Under the pieces are notes generated by a model. The model was not told the DNA's origin and made no database searches. It was given only the letters and a program-made list of their open reading frames with translations. A DNA stretch of 19,858 bases. Source: Desulfobacteraceae bacterium (GTDB lineage: Bacteria; Desulfobacterota; Desulfobacteria; Desulfobacterales; SURF-15). The stretch is from positions 1 to 19,858 of the forward strand of contig QZKK01000076.1 of assembly GCA_003599475.1 (NCBI GenBank). Direction: 5' to 3'. Positions 7,595 to 15,316 of the stretch are shown here, one piece after another; positions within the stretch are counted from its first letter, which is position 1; each line of letters starts with the position of its first letter. The position numbers and the translations under genes were made by a program.

Positions 7595-8893
7595 ATGAAT
7601 GACAACCCGGTTCTCGTCATTGACTCTTCCGTTGACTATATTGATTTTATCTACCGGCATTATCCGCGGCGGGCTGTTTTTGTGACCGATCCCGCAGAGC
7701 GCCGGCTCGGCAAGATGGAAGCCCCCAATGGCGGCAGCGAGCTGCTGGTGGATATGAAACAACCGTGGAGGGTGCTGGAGGAGATCCGCCGCCACCTGGA
7801 TTTGTATGGCCTGCGGCCGAGCGGAGTGGCTTGTTTCGATTGCGAATCATTAAAACTGGCCTCGATCATTGCACGTGAACTGGGACTGGAATACCCAGCG
7901 GAAAATGCGATTGCGATCTGCCGTAGCAAGCACCTCTCCAAAGAGCGCTGGCGCCGAGCCGGTCTGGACTGCCCGGCGGCGGAGCAGATCAAATGTCCCC
8001 AAGAGGCCATGACGTTTTCCGAACACCACGGCGGTAAAGTGGTCATCAAGCCGCTTACCGGTTCCGGCAGCGAGCTTGTCTTTGTCTGTACGACAGTCGC
8101 CGAATGCTCGGATGCTTTCTGGACCATTCGCCGTCGCCTGCGGGAAATACCGGATGAACGGATGTACGAGGTGTACGAAACCGACGGTCGCCGAATCGAC
8201 CCGCGCCAAGTTTTCATTATCGAAGAGCATATCGAGGGGACGGAGTATAGCTGTGATTTCATCATCGACGGGGATTTGATAAAAATCGTACGCCTTGCCC
8301 GCAAATGGCTCAAACCGGATCACGCGCCGGGTATAGCCATGGCCTATGCAGTGCCGGGAGAATTGCCCCCGTCGATAAAGCACGAGGATCTCGATGATAC
8401 GCTGCACCGGGCAGCGCGTTCGTTGGGCATCGAGCGAGCGCTCTGCATGCTTGATTTTCTGGTAACCGACGGACGCATCGTGCTCCTCGAACTTGCCCCT
8501 CGGCCGGGAGGTGATTGTCTGCCGCCGCTGATCCGTCTGAGTTGTGGTCTGGACATTCTCGGCCTGGAGCTCGATGTGGCGCAACGCCGGCCCTTTCATT
8601 TGCCCGAGCCACGGGAGTGGCGCCCCCTTGTCGGACTCAGGCTCTTCGCACCCCGCCCCGGCGGCACGATTGCCTCGCTGGATGCGAGCGCTATCCTTCG
8701 CGACCCGCGCGTGAAAGAGATGAGTCTGACGAAAGAAGTCGGACACCGCGCGGTCCTCCCGCCTGATGATTATCAATCCCAGATTTTGGGGTACACGATT
8801 TTCCGCCCCATATCGACCAAGACCGTCGAGGAGCAGTGCCTCGAACTGCAGGATGCCTTGATCGTGCGTTACGCGAGGCAGGATTCGATATGA
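7595..8893 (+). CDS. ATP-grasp domain ligase
   Basis: A 432-residue protein. An N-terminal pre-ATP-grasp domain (about residues 1-115) is followed by the ATP-grasp fold: KVVIKPLTGSGSE with Lys148/Lys152 and a glycine-rich loop near 155-159, adenine-side acidic residues EEHIEGTEY (Glu210/Glu211), and metal-binding residues Asp287 and Glu299 in LLELAPRPGGD, with Arg303. Such enzymes join a carboxylate to an amine, thiol or other nucleophile through an acyl phosphate. Biotin carboxylase-like, dipeptide-forming and carrier-loading enzymes all share this fold, and the substrate is not deducible here. A C-terminal domain of about 110 residues resembles that of amino-acid ligases. No clear Shine-Dalgarno precedes ATG 7595. 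The stop overlaps the decarboxylase start (ATGA). Confidence 0.85.
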   Translation: MNDNPVLVIDSSVDYIDFIYRHYPRRAVFVTDPAERRLGKMEAPNGGSELLVDMKQPWRVLEEIRRHLDLYGLRPSGVACFDCESLKLASIIARELGLEYPAENAIAICRSKHLSKERWRRAGLDCPAAEQIKCPQEAMTFSEHHGGKVVIKPLTGSGSELVFVCTTVAECSDAFWTIRRRLREIPDERMYEVYETDGRRIDPRQVFIIEEHIEGTEYSCDFIIDGDLIKIVRLARKWLKPDHAPGIAMAYAVPGELPPSIKHEDLDDTLHRAARSLGIERALCMLDFLVTDGRIVLLELAPRPGGDCLPPLIRLSCGLDILGLELDVAQRRPFHLPEPREWRPLVGLRLFAPRPGGTIASLDASAILRDPRVKEMSLTKEVGHRAVLPPDDYQSQILGYTIFRPISTKTVEEQCLELQDALIVRYARQDSI

Positions 8894-10236
8894 AAAAAGA
8901 CAACTCGTTTCCGTTCGGCTCTGTTTCATGTCCGCCTACGGTTGAGGAAGTGGTGTCCGCTTATCTCGATCGCCGAAATTTTTTTCTGGCGCTGGCGGAT
9001 CGCTATGGTTCGCCGCTGTATGTAATCGAGGAGAAAACCTTGCTGGCTCGGGCTCGCGAATTCAACGAAGCATTTCGAGCCAACCTCCCGAACATGCAGG
9101 CATTTTTCCCGGTGAAGGCAAATTCACATCCCAAGGTGCTCGAGACAATGATCAAGGCAGGACTGGGGCTCGAAGTTTCCAGCGGACTCGAGCTCGAGTT
9201 GGCTGTGGCCGCCGGCGCCCGGTCGATCCTTTTCAACGGCCCCGCCAAATCGAGGGACGAGCTGCGCCTGGCCCTTGAACATCGAGAGCGAGTCATCGTG
9301 ATCGTCGATAGCGAGAACGAACTCACCCGTCTCGGGCCGCTTGCCGAGGAGCAGGAGACGGAAATCCGTATTGGTGTTCGCCTGGCCTTGGCCACTCAAG
9401 GGCTCTGGCGCAAGTTCGGCGTGCCGATTCCGGAGCTGACCCGATTCATCGAGCTAGCCAGGCACTATCGCCGGCTCAGCCTTATCGGCCTGCACTTCCA
9501 CACCAGCTGGAACATGAAACCTGCGGCACAGGTCGAAACCATCCGGCAACTCGGAAAGGCTCTACGCGGGTTGGGCCCCGAAAGTAAGCGCAGCTTCGAA
9601 TTCATCGATATCGGCGGTGGCTTTTGGCCTCATCGAGGGGAGTGGGCGCCGGCTTCACCTCCGACATACAGCGTCCATGGCGCCGATGCCTCCAGCGGCC
9701 ATCCTGCGCTGCTTCCGCGCAGTGAAGGGCCTTTCCATACGACGGAGGCGGCCTCCTCGATTGAAGAGTTCGCCCGCCAAATCAGCGATGTTCTCGGCGA
9801 CGAGGTTTTTCCGTACGTCCAGTGCCGCATCTTCGCTGAACCAGGCCGCTGGATCTGCGGCGACGCCGCGCATATCCTGCTCACGGTTCTTGATCGCAAG
9901 GGCGATGAGATTGCCATTACCGACGGTGGCACCAACATCGTCGGATGGGATCAGTTTGAATATGAGTATTTTCCACTGATCAATCTTACCCGACCGGAAT
10001 TGCTGGAGCGACCGTTTCTGGTTCTCGGCTCCCTTTGTACTCCCCATGATCTCTGGGGGCGTTCATATTTTGGCCGCGATATCCAATGCGGCGATTTGCT
10101 TATGATCCCCATGCAGGGAGCATACACCTACAGCATGCGGCAGCATTTCATCAAGCCGCTCCCAGCCACGATTTTCGTATTCGCCGAGGCCGAGGGAGAG
10201 GGTGAGTCCAAGACGGAAAAGGTGATCGTCGCGTGA
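8890..10236 (+). CDS. PLP-dependent decarboxylase, fold type III (diaminopimelate/ornithine decarboxylase family)
   Basis: A 448-residue enzyme when started at ATG 8890, which overlaps the previous stop; an in-frame ATG at 8836 would lie deep inside the ATP-grasp gene. The active-site set looks complete: PLP lysine Lys76 in FFPVKANSHP, His204 in GLHFHTSW, the phosphate-binding IGGG at 241-244, EPGR at 317-320, the partner-subunit motif Cys383-X3-Asp387 (SLCTPHD), and Tyr412 in GAYTY. The family removes CO2 from diaminopimelate, ornithine, arginine or carrier-bound glutamate. Residues about 250-290 form a Pro/Ser/His-rich stretch that may be a lineage-specific insertion. With no lysine genes around and an ATP-grasp partner translationally coupled to it, a biosynthetic decarboxylase is more likely than housekeeping LysA. 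Confidence 0.88.
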   Translation: MKKDNSFPFGSVSCPPTVEEVVSAYLDRRNFFLALADRYGSPLYVIEEKTLLARAREFNEAFRANLPNMQAFFPVKANSHPKVLETMIKAGLGLEVSSGLELELAVAAGARSILFNGPAKSRDELRLALEHRERVIVIVDSENELTRLGPLAEEQETEIRIGVRLALATQGLWRKFGVPIPELTRFIELARHYRRLSLIGLHFHTSWNMKPAAQVETIRQLGKALRGLGPESKRSFEFIDIGGGFWPHRGEWAPASPPTYSVHGADASSGHPALLPRSEGPFHTTEAASSIEEFARQISDVLGDEVFPYVQCRIFAEPGRWICGDAAHILLTVLDRKGDEIAITDGGTNIVGWDQFEYEYFPLINLTRPELLERPFLVLGSLCTPHDLWGRSYFGRDIQCGDLLMIPMQGAYTYSMRQHFIKPLPATIFVFAEAEGEGESKTEKVIVA

Positions 10237-11954
10237 AGCAAGAATGGTCATCGTCAAATCAAGAACCACCGTCATCTTCTTGCCGGGGCGGGATGGCGCT
10301 CGCGTTGTACGCAAATTTGTGGCGACTGCTCCAGCCTTTCATCAAAGGTCATGGTCGGTCACTGGCCGTCGCCTACTTATTATCCTTCGTCGGAATCGTT
10401 GGTATGTTCGGTGCTCCATGGTTTCTCGCCGCCATGTTGGACCATGCTTTACCGGCGCGGAACCGCTCGCTTTTTTTGCAATATGCCGTGGCGATATTGA
10501 TTAGTCTCGCGGTTTTCTTCCTCTGCTCGTTATTAAAGTCCTATTTATTGGCCGGAACATCGGAACGGATTTTCTTCTCGCTTCGTCGGCGGCTCGCCTC
10601 GGCACTTCTCCGCAAGCCGGCTCATTTTTTCGCTAAACACGAAACCGCGGATCTGATTACCCGTGTATCCAATGACACTGAATTTTTATCATTGCTGTTT
10701 TTCGACTACATCTTGGCCAGCCTCAGCGGTCTGATGCTGATCGTCCTGTTTGTCGCCATGATGCTGGCGTGGCAATGGCGTCTGGGACTTTACACATTGT
10801 TGACTCTGCCTTGTTATGTCTTTTTGCTCTCCTTCACGCAGCGCTCATTGTCGCGGGCGGCCAAGACGGCGCGGGAACAGCTTTCGGAGCAAAACAATAC
10901 ACTGCTCGACCACATCGGCGGGGTCAAAGACATCCGGTTTTACCAGCAATTCGAAGCTGCGGATCGCCGCTTCGCGGCCGCTGCCGATGGATTCACCGCG
11001 GCCAATATCCGCTCGGTGCTCATCGGCGAATGGTCCTACAACACCATGGAGCTGTTTTCCCGCCTGATCACCATTGTGCCCTTCCTGCTTGGCGGCTACT
11101 GGATCTGCTATGGAACAGCCTCCGTTACCATCGGTACATTGATCGCTTACAATCTCTACCTGAGCTACATCGCGTATGCCTTGGAAATGGTCAATGTTGG
11201 CATCATCAAGCTTGGTCAGGCGATGCCGCTCATCGACCGGAACCAAGAAATTCTCGCTTATCCCGAAGAAGAATGCGGGAAGCCTGAAGCCGCGTCCGAT
11301 ATCACGGATTCGATCCGTATCGAATTCCAAAACGTCTGTTTCAGCTACGATGGCGCGACGCCGGTGCTCAAAGATTTTCGGCTCAGCGTCGAGCCGGGCG
11401 AGAAAGTTGCGCTGATGGGGCCCAGCGGCGCCGGCAAAAGCACGATCATCGATCTGCTGACGAGGCAGATCGAACCGCAGCAGGGGACAATCCTTCTTGG
11501 TGAGCGCGCAATCCAGAAATATAACCTGCCGCTGTACTTGCTCCATTTTGCCTACGTCCGACAACGCCCATACATTTTCAAAACGAGCATCGAGGAGAAT
11601 ATCGCCAGCGGATGGTATGAGATCCCGATGCATATTATTATCGATGCGGCCAAGCGGGTGCGGCTGCACGACGACATCATAAAATTGCCGCACGGATATG
11701 AGACCCTCATCGGCATGCACGGCGTCGATTTGTCTCTCGGCCAACAGCAGCGCCTCACTCTTGCCCGCGCGTTGGTGCGTGAGCCGGCGATTCTTCTGCT
11801 CGATGAGTTCACGTCCGCTCTTGACCGCAAAACCGAGGAGGAAATCCTCGATGACTTGTTTTTGAATTTCCAGCGGCAGACAATTATCTGCGTCACCCAT
11901 TCCAAAGCCGTGGCCGGCCGCTTTTCCAAGATAGTGGAGATTGAGAAATTATGA
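10233..11954 (+). CDS. ABC exporter with fused membrane and ATPase domains
   Basis: Up to 573 residues. The N-terminal half is a six-helix type IV exporter domain with ISNDTE/TRVSNDTEF-type coupling helices. The C-terminal half is the ATPase: Walker A GPSGAGKS at 396-403, Q-loop YVRQRPYIF, signature LSLGQ at 500-504, Walker B LLLDEF with Asp524-Glu525, D-loop SALD, and switch His556. The signature departs from LSGGQ at the first glycine, and the residue after Glu525 is Phe where Pro or Ala is usual. Single-chain half-transporters of this type work as homodimers that export lipids, peptides or natural products. GTG 10233 overlaps the previous stop (GTGA); ATG 10293 (MALALYANLW), behind a GGGGCGGG stretch, is a reasonable alternative. 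It probably exports the product of its neighbours. Confidence 0.9.
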   Translation: MKQEWSSSNQEPPSSSCRGGMALALYANLWRLLQPFIKGHGRSLAVAYLLSFVGIVGMFGAPWFLAAMLDHALPARNRSLFLQYAVAILISLAVFFLCSLLKSYLLAGTSERIFFSLRRRLASALLRKPAHFFAKHETADLITRVSNDTEFLSLLFFDYILASLSGLMLIVLFVAMMLAWQWRLGLYTLLTLPCYVFLLSFTQRSLSRAAKTAREQLSEQNNTLLDHIGGVKDIRFYQQFEAADRRFAAAADGFTAANIRSVLIGEWSYNTMELFSRLITIVPFLLGGYWICYGTASVTIGTLIAYNLYLSYIAYALEMVNVGIIKLGQAMPLIDRNQEILAYPEEECGKPEAASDITDSIRIEFQNVCFSYDGATPVLKDFRLSVEPGEKVALMGPSGAGKSTIIDLLTRQIEPQQGTILLGERAIQKYNLPLYLLHFAYVRQRPYIFKTSIEENIASGWYEIPMHIIIDAAKRVRLHDDIIKLPHGYETLIGMHGVDLSLGQQQRLTLARALVREPAILLLDEFTSALDRKTEEEILDDLFLNFQRQTIICVTHSKAVAGRFSKIVEIEKL

Positions 11955-12013
11955 TAGCCCGTCGGAGGATGCATGCTCAGCGCGACGCGAGAATCTGCGG
12001 TGAGGGAATATGA
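11951..12013 (+). CDS. Possible 20-codon coupling ORF between the ABC exporter and DUF2156 genes
   Basis: ATG 11951 overlaps the exporter stop, and after 20 codons the TGA at 12011-12013 overlaps the ATG of the next gene, giving ATGA junctions at both ends. The predicted product starts MIARRRMHAQ and is arginine-rich, which is common for chance frames in GC-rich DNA. I do not propose a functional peptide. A reinitiation minicistron that carries ribosomes across the 55-base gap is possible, though the DUF2156 start also has GAGGG in front of it. Confidence 0.2.
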   Translation: MIARRRMHAQRDARICGEGI

Positions 12014-12915
12014 GGACGCCGATTTTCCCCGACTTCCGGGAGATTGCCATCGAAGATAGCGATGAAATCGAGGAGCACCTCGCATCGACTCAGCCTGAGA
12101 CGTCGGAGATGACCTTTGCCAGCCTTTTTATCTGGCAACGGGAATTTCGTACCGAGTGGTCGATGTACGATCGATGGTTGCTTTTCATGGAACGGCGCGA
12201 AGGCGGTTCGAGATATTTTCTTCCTCCCGCCGGGGAGTCGGTTCAACCCGAAGTGGTTATAGAACTCCTTGCATGGTTGCGGGATGTGACGGGTGATGCG
12301 CGGCCGGCAATTGAGCGGGCCGACTGCCGCTTGGCGGCGTTGATGAAAGAATCCTTTGATATTGAACCGATGCCCGAGCATTTCGACTATGTCTATCGTC
12401 GACAAGCGCTGGCCGAGCTTACTGGGCGTCAATTCGACGCCAAACGCAACCAGATAAACCGGCTCCACGCAAAAAGCGGCTTTCGCTGCGAAGAGCTGCG
12501 CACCGAGCACATCCCTGATTGTTTTCGTGTCCTCGAGGAATGGCTGGCTTGGCGACGCAGCCGCCATGATACCGATATCGCGGCGGACGGGCCGGCCACA
12601 CACGAAGCCCTTAAATATTTAGGCCGCCTGCCGCTGAAAGGTGAGGTGATTGTCGTCGGGAACCGCGTCGAAGCGTTTTCCTTAAATGAGCGGCTGAACC
12701 GTGACACACAGGTGGTGCAACTCGAAAAAGCCACACCGCGGTTCGGCGGGATTTTCGCTATGATCGCCAACCAGACCGCCAAACGGTGCGCCGACGAAAT
12801 TAAGTGGATCAATCGCGGACAAGATTTGGGGATTGCCGGATTGCGGAAAGCCAAACGGTCATTTTGCCCCAATCATCTAATTGAAAAGTACCGCATCCGC
12901 CCGGCGCGAAGATGA
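12010..12915 (+). CDS. DUF2156 protein (phosphatidylglycerol lysyltransferase C-terminal-like, GNAT-related fold)
   Basis: A 301-residue soluble protein. It shows the DUF2156 hallmarks: an N-terminal TFASLFIWQREF block, GRQFDAKRNQINRL around Lys145-Arg146-Asn147, and near the end WINRGQDLGIAGLRKAKRSF (Asn268, Arg269, Asp272, Arg279). The family is related to the aminoacyl-tRNA-dependent domain of MprF and has two GNAT-like halves. Most free-standing members are uncharacterised, with amino-acyl or acyl transfer suspected. A TGA at 12001-12003 lies in frame immediately upstream, so ATG 12010 is the earliest possible start; GAGGG precedes it. The stop forms ATGA with a 31-codon ORF. Confidence 0.82.
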   Translation: MRTPIFPDFREIAIEDSDEIEEHLASTQPETSEMTFASLFIWQREFRTEWSMYDRWLLFMERREGGSRYFLPPAGESVQPEVVIELLAWLRDVTGDARPAIERADCRLAALMKESFDIEPMPEHFDYVYRRQALAELTGRQFDAKRNQINRLHAKSGFRCEELRTEHIPDCFRVLEEWLAWRRSRHDTDIAADGPATHEALKYLGRLPLKGEVIVVGNRVEAFSLNERLNRDTQVVQLEKATPRFGGIFAMIANQTAKRCADEIKWINRGQDLGIAGLRKAKRSFCPNHLIEKYRIRPARR

Positions 12916-13007
12916 GAATTCACCACAGATCTCATCTCGCCGACTTTGCCCAACGATTCTTCGGCGGCGACCGCGTGACCATCGAGCCTATCCTGCGATA
13001 CGGATGA
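12912..13007 (+). CDS. Possible 31-residue small protein, translationally coupled, function unknown
   Basis: ATG 12912 overlaps the DUF2156 stop (ATGA), and TGA 13005-13007 is followed after one base by the ATG of the GNAT gene, so this ORF fills the whole gap. The peptide begins MRIHHRSHLADFAQRFFGG and ends IEPILRYG. Its composition is mixed (basic N-terminus, hydrophobic and acidic residues later), and by eye about two thirds of its third positions are G or C, so it looks more protein-like than most chance ORFs. It has no signal peptide, no cysteine and no acyl-carrier DSL motif. It could be a scaffold or precursor peptide for the flanking transferases, a coupling minicistron or a chance ORF. 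Confidence 0.4.
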   Translation: MRIHHRSHLADFAQRFFGGDRVTIEPILRYG

Positions 13008-13008
13008 G

Positions 13009-13974
13009 ATGATACACAACCTGCGAACCATAACCCGCCTTGATGAAGCCGAAACAATGTGGCGCGTCCATATCCCCGACGAAACGGTATTCGATTTATG
13101 GGAGGTGAGGGCGGCGTTCCATCGGCATTATCAACGCCCCTTCCGTTTCATTTTTGGCAACCCCCGGGACGATCGAAAATTGTTTTTGCCGTTGAGCTGG
13201 GTGGAAGAAAAAAACGCCTGGTGCTTTTTCCCGGGTGAGACCTGGGCCAATAAAACTTGGCTTGAGCAAAACCGGCCGACCTTCGGTGGACTGGACCCAA
13301 AACAGCTCGCTGCGGAATTGGGCGCCGATTTTCACCTGCGCTATCTGAAAGAAGACCCCGGCGGCTCGCCTCCCTTGGGAATAGATGAGACCGGGTACCT
13401 CTTTCATCCCCCGAAATACGACTACCATATGGACAATTGGTGGGCGCTCTTTTCAAGCAAGAAAGGAAAATACCTTCGTCGGGAGCTGCGTGAGCTGAAG
13501 GAGCGAGGAGCGACGGTCCGCCTTGGCAGTGAAAAGGATTTTGATCTGATGGTAGAGATGAGCTTCGGCCGATTCGGGGCTGCTTCCTATTTCGCCGACC
13601 GTCGGTTTCGTGAAAGCTTTCGCGACCTGCTTTCATTTCTCGCGAAAATGAATTTGCTGCGCGTCACCATCGTCTGCATGAACACGATCCCGGCTGCTGT
13701 GGATTTCGGCTCGGTGTATCGTGGGCGCTATACTCTTCTGGCAGGCGGAACCGACGGCAGATTTCCCGGTGTCGCCAAGTTGATCAATCTCTTCCATCTG
13801 GAATGGGCTTGCAGCGAGAAATTGCTGGAAGCGGATTTTCTGTGTGGCGATTTTTCCTGGAAACCGCTATTTCACCTGACACCGCGGCCGCTGTATCTCT
13901 ATACGTCTCTGCCGCGAATTACTTTACAAACTCGACACCGTCACTTCCTCCACTTTCGGGAATCGTTACGATGA
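13009..13974 (+). CDS. GNAT-fold transferase, FemAB/BioF2-like
   Basis: A 321-residue protein with the pattern of BioF2-like/FemAB-like acyltransferases. It has an N-terminal ETVFDLWEVRAAFHRHYQRP block, a central KKGKYLRRELRELKERGATVRL helix-strand region where these proteins carry a G..L..LR..E..G motif, and a C-terminal core: a DFGSVYRGRYTLLAGGTD strand pair, GVAKLINLFHLEWAC, and EADFLCGDFSWKPLF, the usual D-F-x-G-D-x-x-W/Y-K ending. Members transfer acyl or aminoacyl groups, for example from aminoacyl-tRNA in peptidoglycan bridge synthesis. The acceptor is unknown. The start at ATG 13009 has only a weak GGATGAG upstream, so coupling from the preceding small ORF is plausible. It is the last gene of the central operon. 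Confidence 0.75.
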   Translation: MIHNLRTITRLDEAETMWRVHIPDETVFDLWEVRAAFHRHYQRPFRFIFGNPRDDRKLFLPLSWVEEKNAWCFFPGETWANKTWLEQNRPTFGGLDPKQLAAELGADFHLRYLKEDPGGSPPLGIDETGYLFHPPKYDYHMDNWWALFSSKKGKYLRRELRELKERGATVRLGSEKDFDLMVEMSFGRFGAASYFADRRFRESFRDLLSFLAKMNLLRVTIVCMNTIPAAVDFGSVYRGRYTLLAGGTDGRFPGVAKLINLFHLEWACSEKLLEADFLCGDFSWKPLFHLTPRPLYLYTSLPRITLQTRHRHFLHFRESLR

Positions 13975-14023
13975 GGCGCGGATCTCTGCAGGGGTGACAA
14001 TCTGACCGGAGTGGAGCCGGTTT

Positions 14024-14065
14024 TCAATCGGCGGGACTGATTGAGCCTATTCGGGCTTGCATTTT
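14024..14065 (+). terminator. Two small hairpins, possible terminator of the central operon
   Basis: TCAATC (14024-14029) pairs with GATTGA (14039-14044). Directly after it, AGCC (14044-14047) pairs with GGCT (14054-14057) and is followed by TGCATTTT. The stems are short and the T run is weak, so termination here is uncertain, but the position in the 211-base gap after the last operon gene fits. The remainder of the gap contains no credible gene. Confidence 0.25.
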
Positions 14066-14185
14066 GAGAAAGTATTCTGTAACAGTATTTCACCCTTGTT
14101 TCCCGAAGAGCTCTCTTTTTTGAAAAGGGGGAAAGCCCCCCGCACTGAGAATATTGCAGTCGAACCTTCAAAAGCGGAGTCAGCG

Positions 14186-15310
14186 ATGAACAGCAGGCAG
14201 CGGGTTCTTGCAGCGTTGAGTCACCGGGAGCCGGACCGTGTTCCCATCGATTTCGGAAGCTTTCCGGGCGCCACCTCCATCAATGTGAAAGCATACCAGA
14301 ACCTGCTCGATTATCTGGGGTTGAAAAAAGAGGTCGGCATCCAGAACATCCTGATGTTCACCGCCGAGGTGCACGACGAGATCCTCGACCGCTACCGTGT
14401 GGATACCAAGGCCTTGAACCCTTCCATCCCGCTTTCGGAATTCAACTATCCGGAAACATTCATATACAAACCCTTTGCCGTGACCTGGCAAAGATCGACC
14501 GATTTCACCTATGCACCGATCGAGGGGCCCTTTCAGAAGATCGAAGATCCGACCGTATCGCAGCTTGAGGCTTTCAAATGGCCGGCGCCGGAGGATATGG
14601 AAGATCTGGTCTCCTTGAAGGAGAGAGCGGCAAGGTTTCGCAAGGCAACCGACCGGGCTCTCGTGGTGCGGCTTCCGGCAGGAATCGTCACCCTCGCACA
14701 GTTCCAAAGAGGTTTTGAAGGCTGGGCGATGGATCTTTCCATCAACCGGAAATTCAGCGAGGCCCACCATGAAAGGCTGGCCGATATCTGGATCGAAACC
14801 GCCGGCCGGATGGTGGATGCGCTGGGGGAAAATGTCGATATCCTGATGTTTGGGGACGATCTGGGCATCCAGAACCAGCCGATGCTGAGCCCGAAGATGT
14901 TCAGGGAACGGATCAAGCCGCACATGAAGCGGATGGTCCAAAGCCTCAAGGACAAATCAAAGGCCGTTGTCGCCCTCCATTCCTGCGGATCGGTCTACGA
15001 ATTCATCGAGGATTTCATCGAGATCGGAATCGATGCATTGAATCCGCTGCAGGCCAACGCAAAAGACATGCAGCCTGAGAAAGTAAAAAAGAAGGCCGGG
15101 AAGGATCTTGCCCTCTGGGGGTCGATCGACACGCATGTCGTCATGACGCTCGGCACCCCCGAGGATGTAAGAGAAGAGGTTCGAAGAAAAATCGAGGTAC
15201 TGGGTGAAGGCGGCGGATACATCCTTTCTGCCGATCACAACATCCTCATCGACGTTCCGCCCCGGAACCTGGAGGCGATGTTCGAGGCCGCAGCCGAGTT
15301 CGGCGGATAA
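14186..15310 (+). CDS. Uroporphyrinogen decarboxylase (URO-D/MtaA) family protein, HSCG type
   Basis: A 374-residue protein starting MNSRQRVLAALSHREPDRVP, the standard opening of the URO-D superfamily. The open frame extends upstream to 14057, but ATG 14186 has GCGGAG at the right distance and gives the family N-terminus. A HSCG motif (His265, Cys267) matches the first two zinc ligands of MtaA/CmuA-type methyltransferases. In the region where the third ligand, a cysteine, is usual it has SADHNI (Asp350, His351), so the metal set is atypical. Lone URO-D proteins outside heme operons in anaerobes usually act as methylcobamide:coenzyme or corrinoid methyltransferases; no corrinoid protein gene is visible here. 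The substrate is unknown. Confidence 0.85.
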   Translation: MNSRQRVLAALSHREPDRVPIDFGSFPGATSINVKAYQNLLDYLGLKKEVGIQNILMFTAEVHDEILDRYRVDTKALNPSIPLSEFNYPETFIYKPFAVTWQRSTDFTYAPIEGPFQKIEDPTVSQLEAFKWPAPEDMEDLVSLKERAARFRKATDRALVVRLPAGIVTLAQFQRGFEGWAMDLSINRKFSEAHHERLADIWIETAGRMVDALGENVDILMFGDDLGIQNQPMLSPKMFRERIKPHMKRMVQSLKDKSKAVVALHSCGSVYEFIEDFIEIGIDALNPLQANAKDMQPEKVKKKAGKDLALWGSIDTHVVMTLGTPEDVREEVRRKIEVLGEGGGYILSADHNILIDVPPRNLEAMFEAAAEFGG

Positions 15311-15316
15311 TTTTCT

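Noticed and set aside
7576..7602. 8-codon frame between the DAO and ATP-grasp genes
   Set aside because: Too short to separate from chance and it overruns the ATP-grasp start; mentioned only as part of the ATGA pattern.
7850..8929. Minus-strand open frame (359 codons) opposite the ATP-grasp gene
   Set aside because: The plus frame carries the full ATP-grasp motif set; the antisense product has no family features.
10845..11900. Minus-strand open frame (351 codons) opposite the ABC exporter
   Set aside because: It lies entirely over a well-supported ABC transporter ATPase; no independent start signal or domain is visible.
5937..14185. Central operon as a recently inserted genomic island
   Set aside because: No tRNA, integrase, transposase or flanking direct repeats are seen at either edge, and by eye base and codon use do not shift sharply. 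Transfer remains possible but is not shown.
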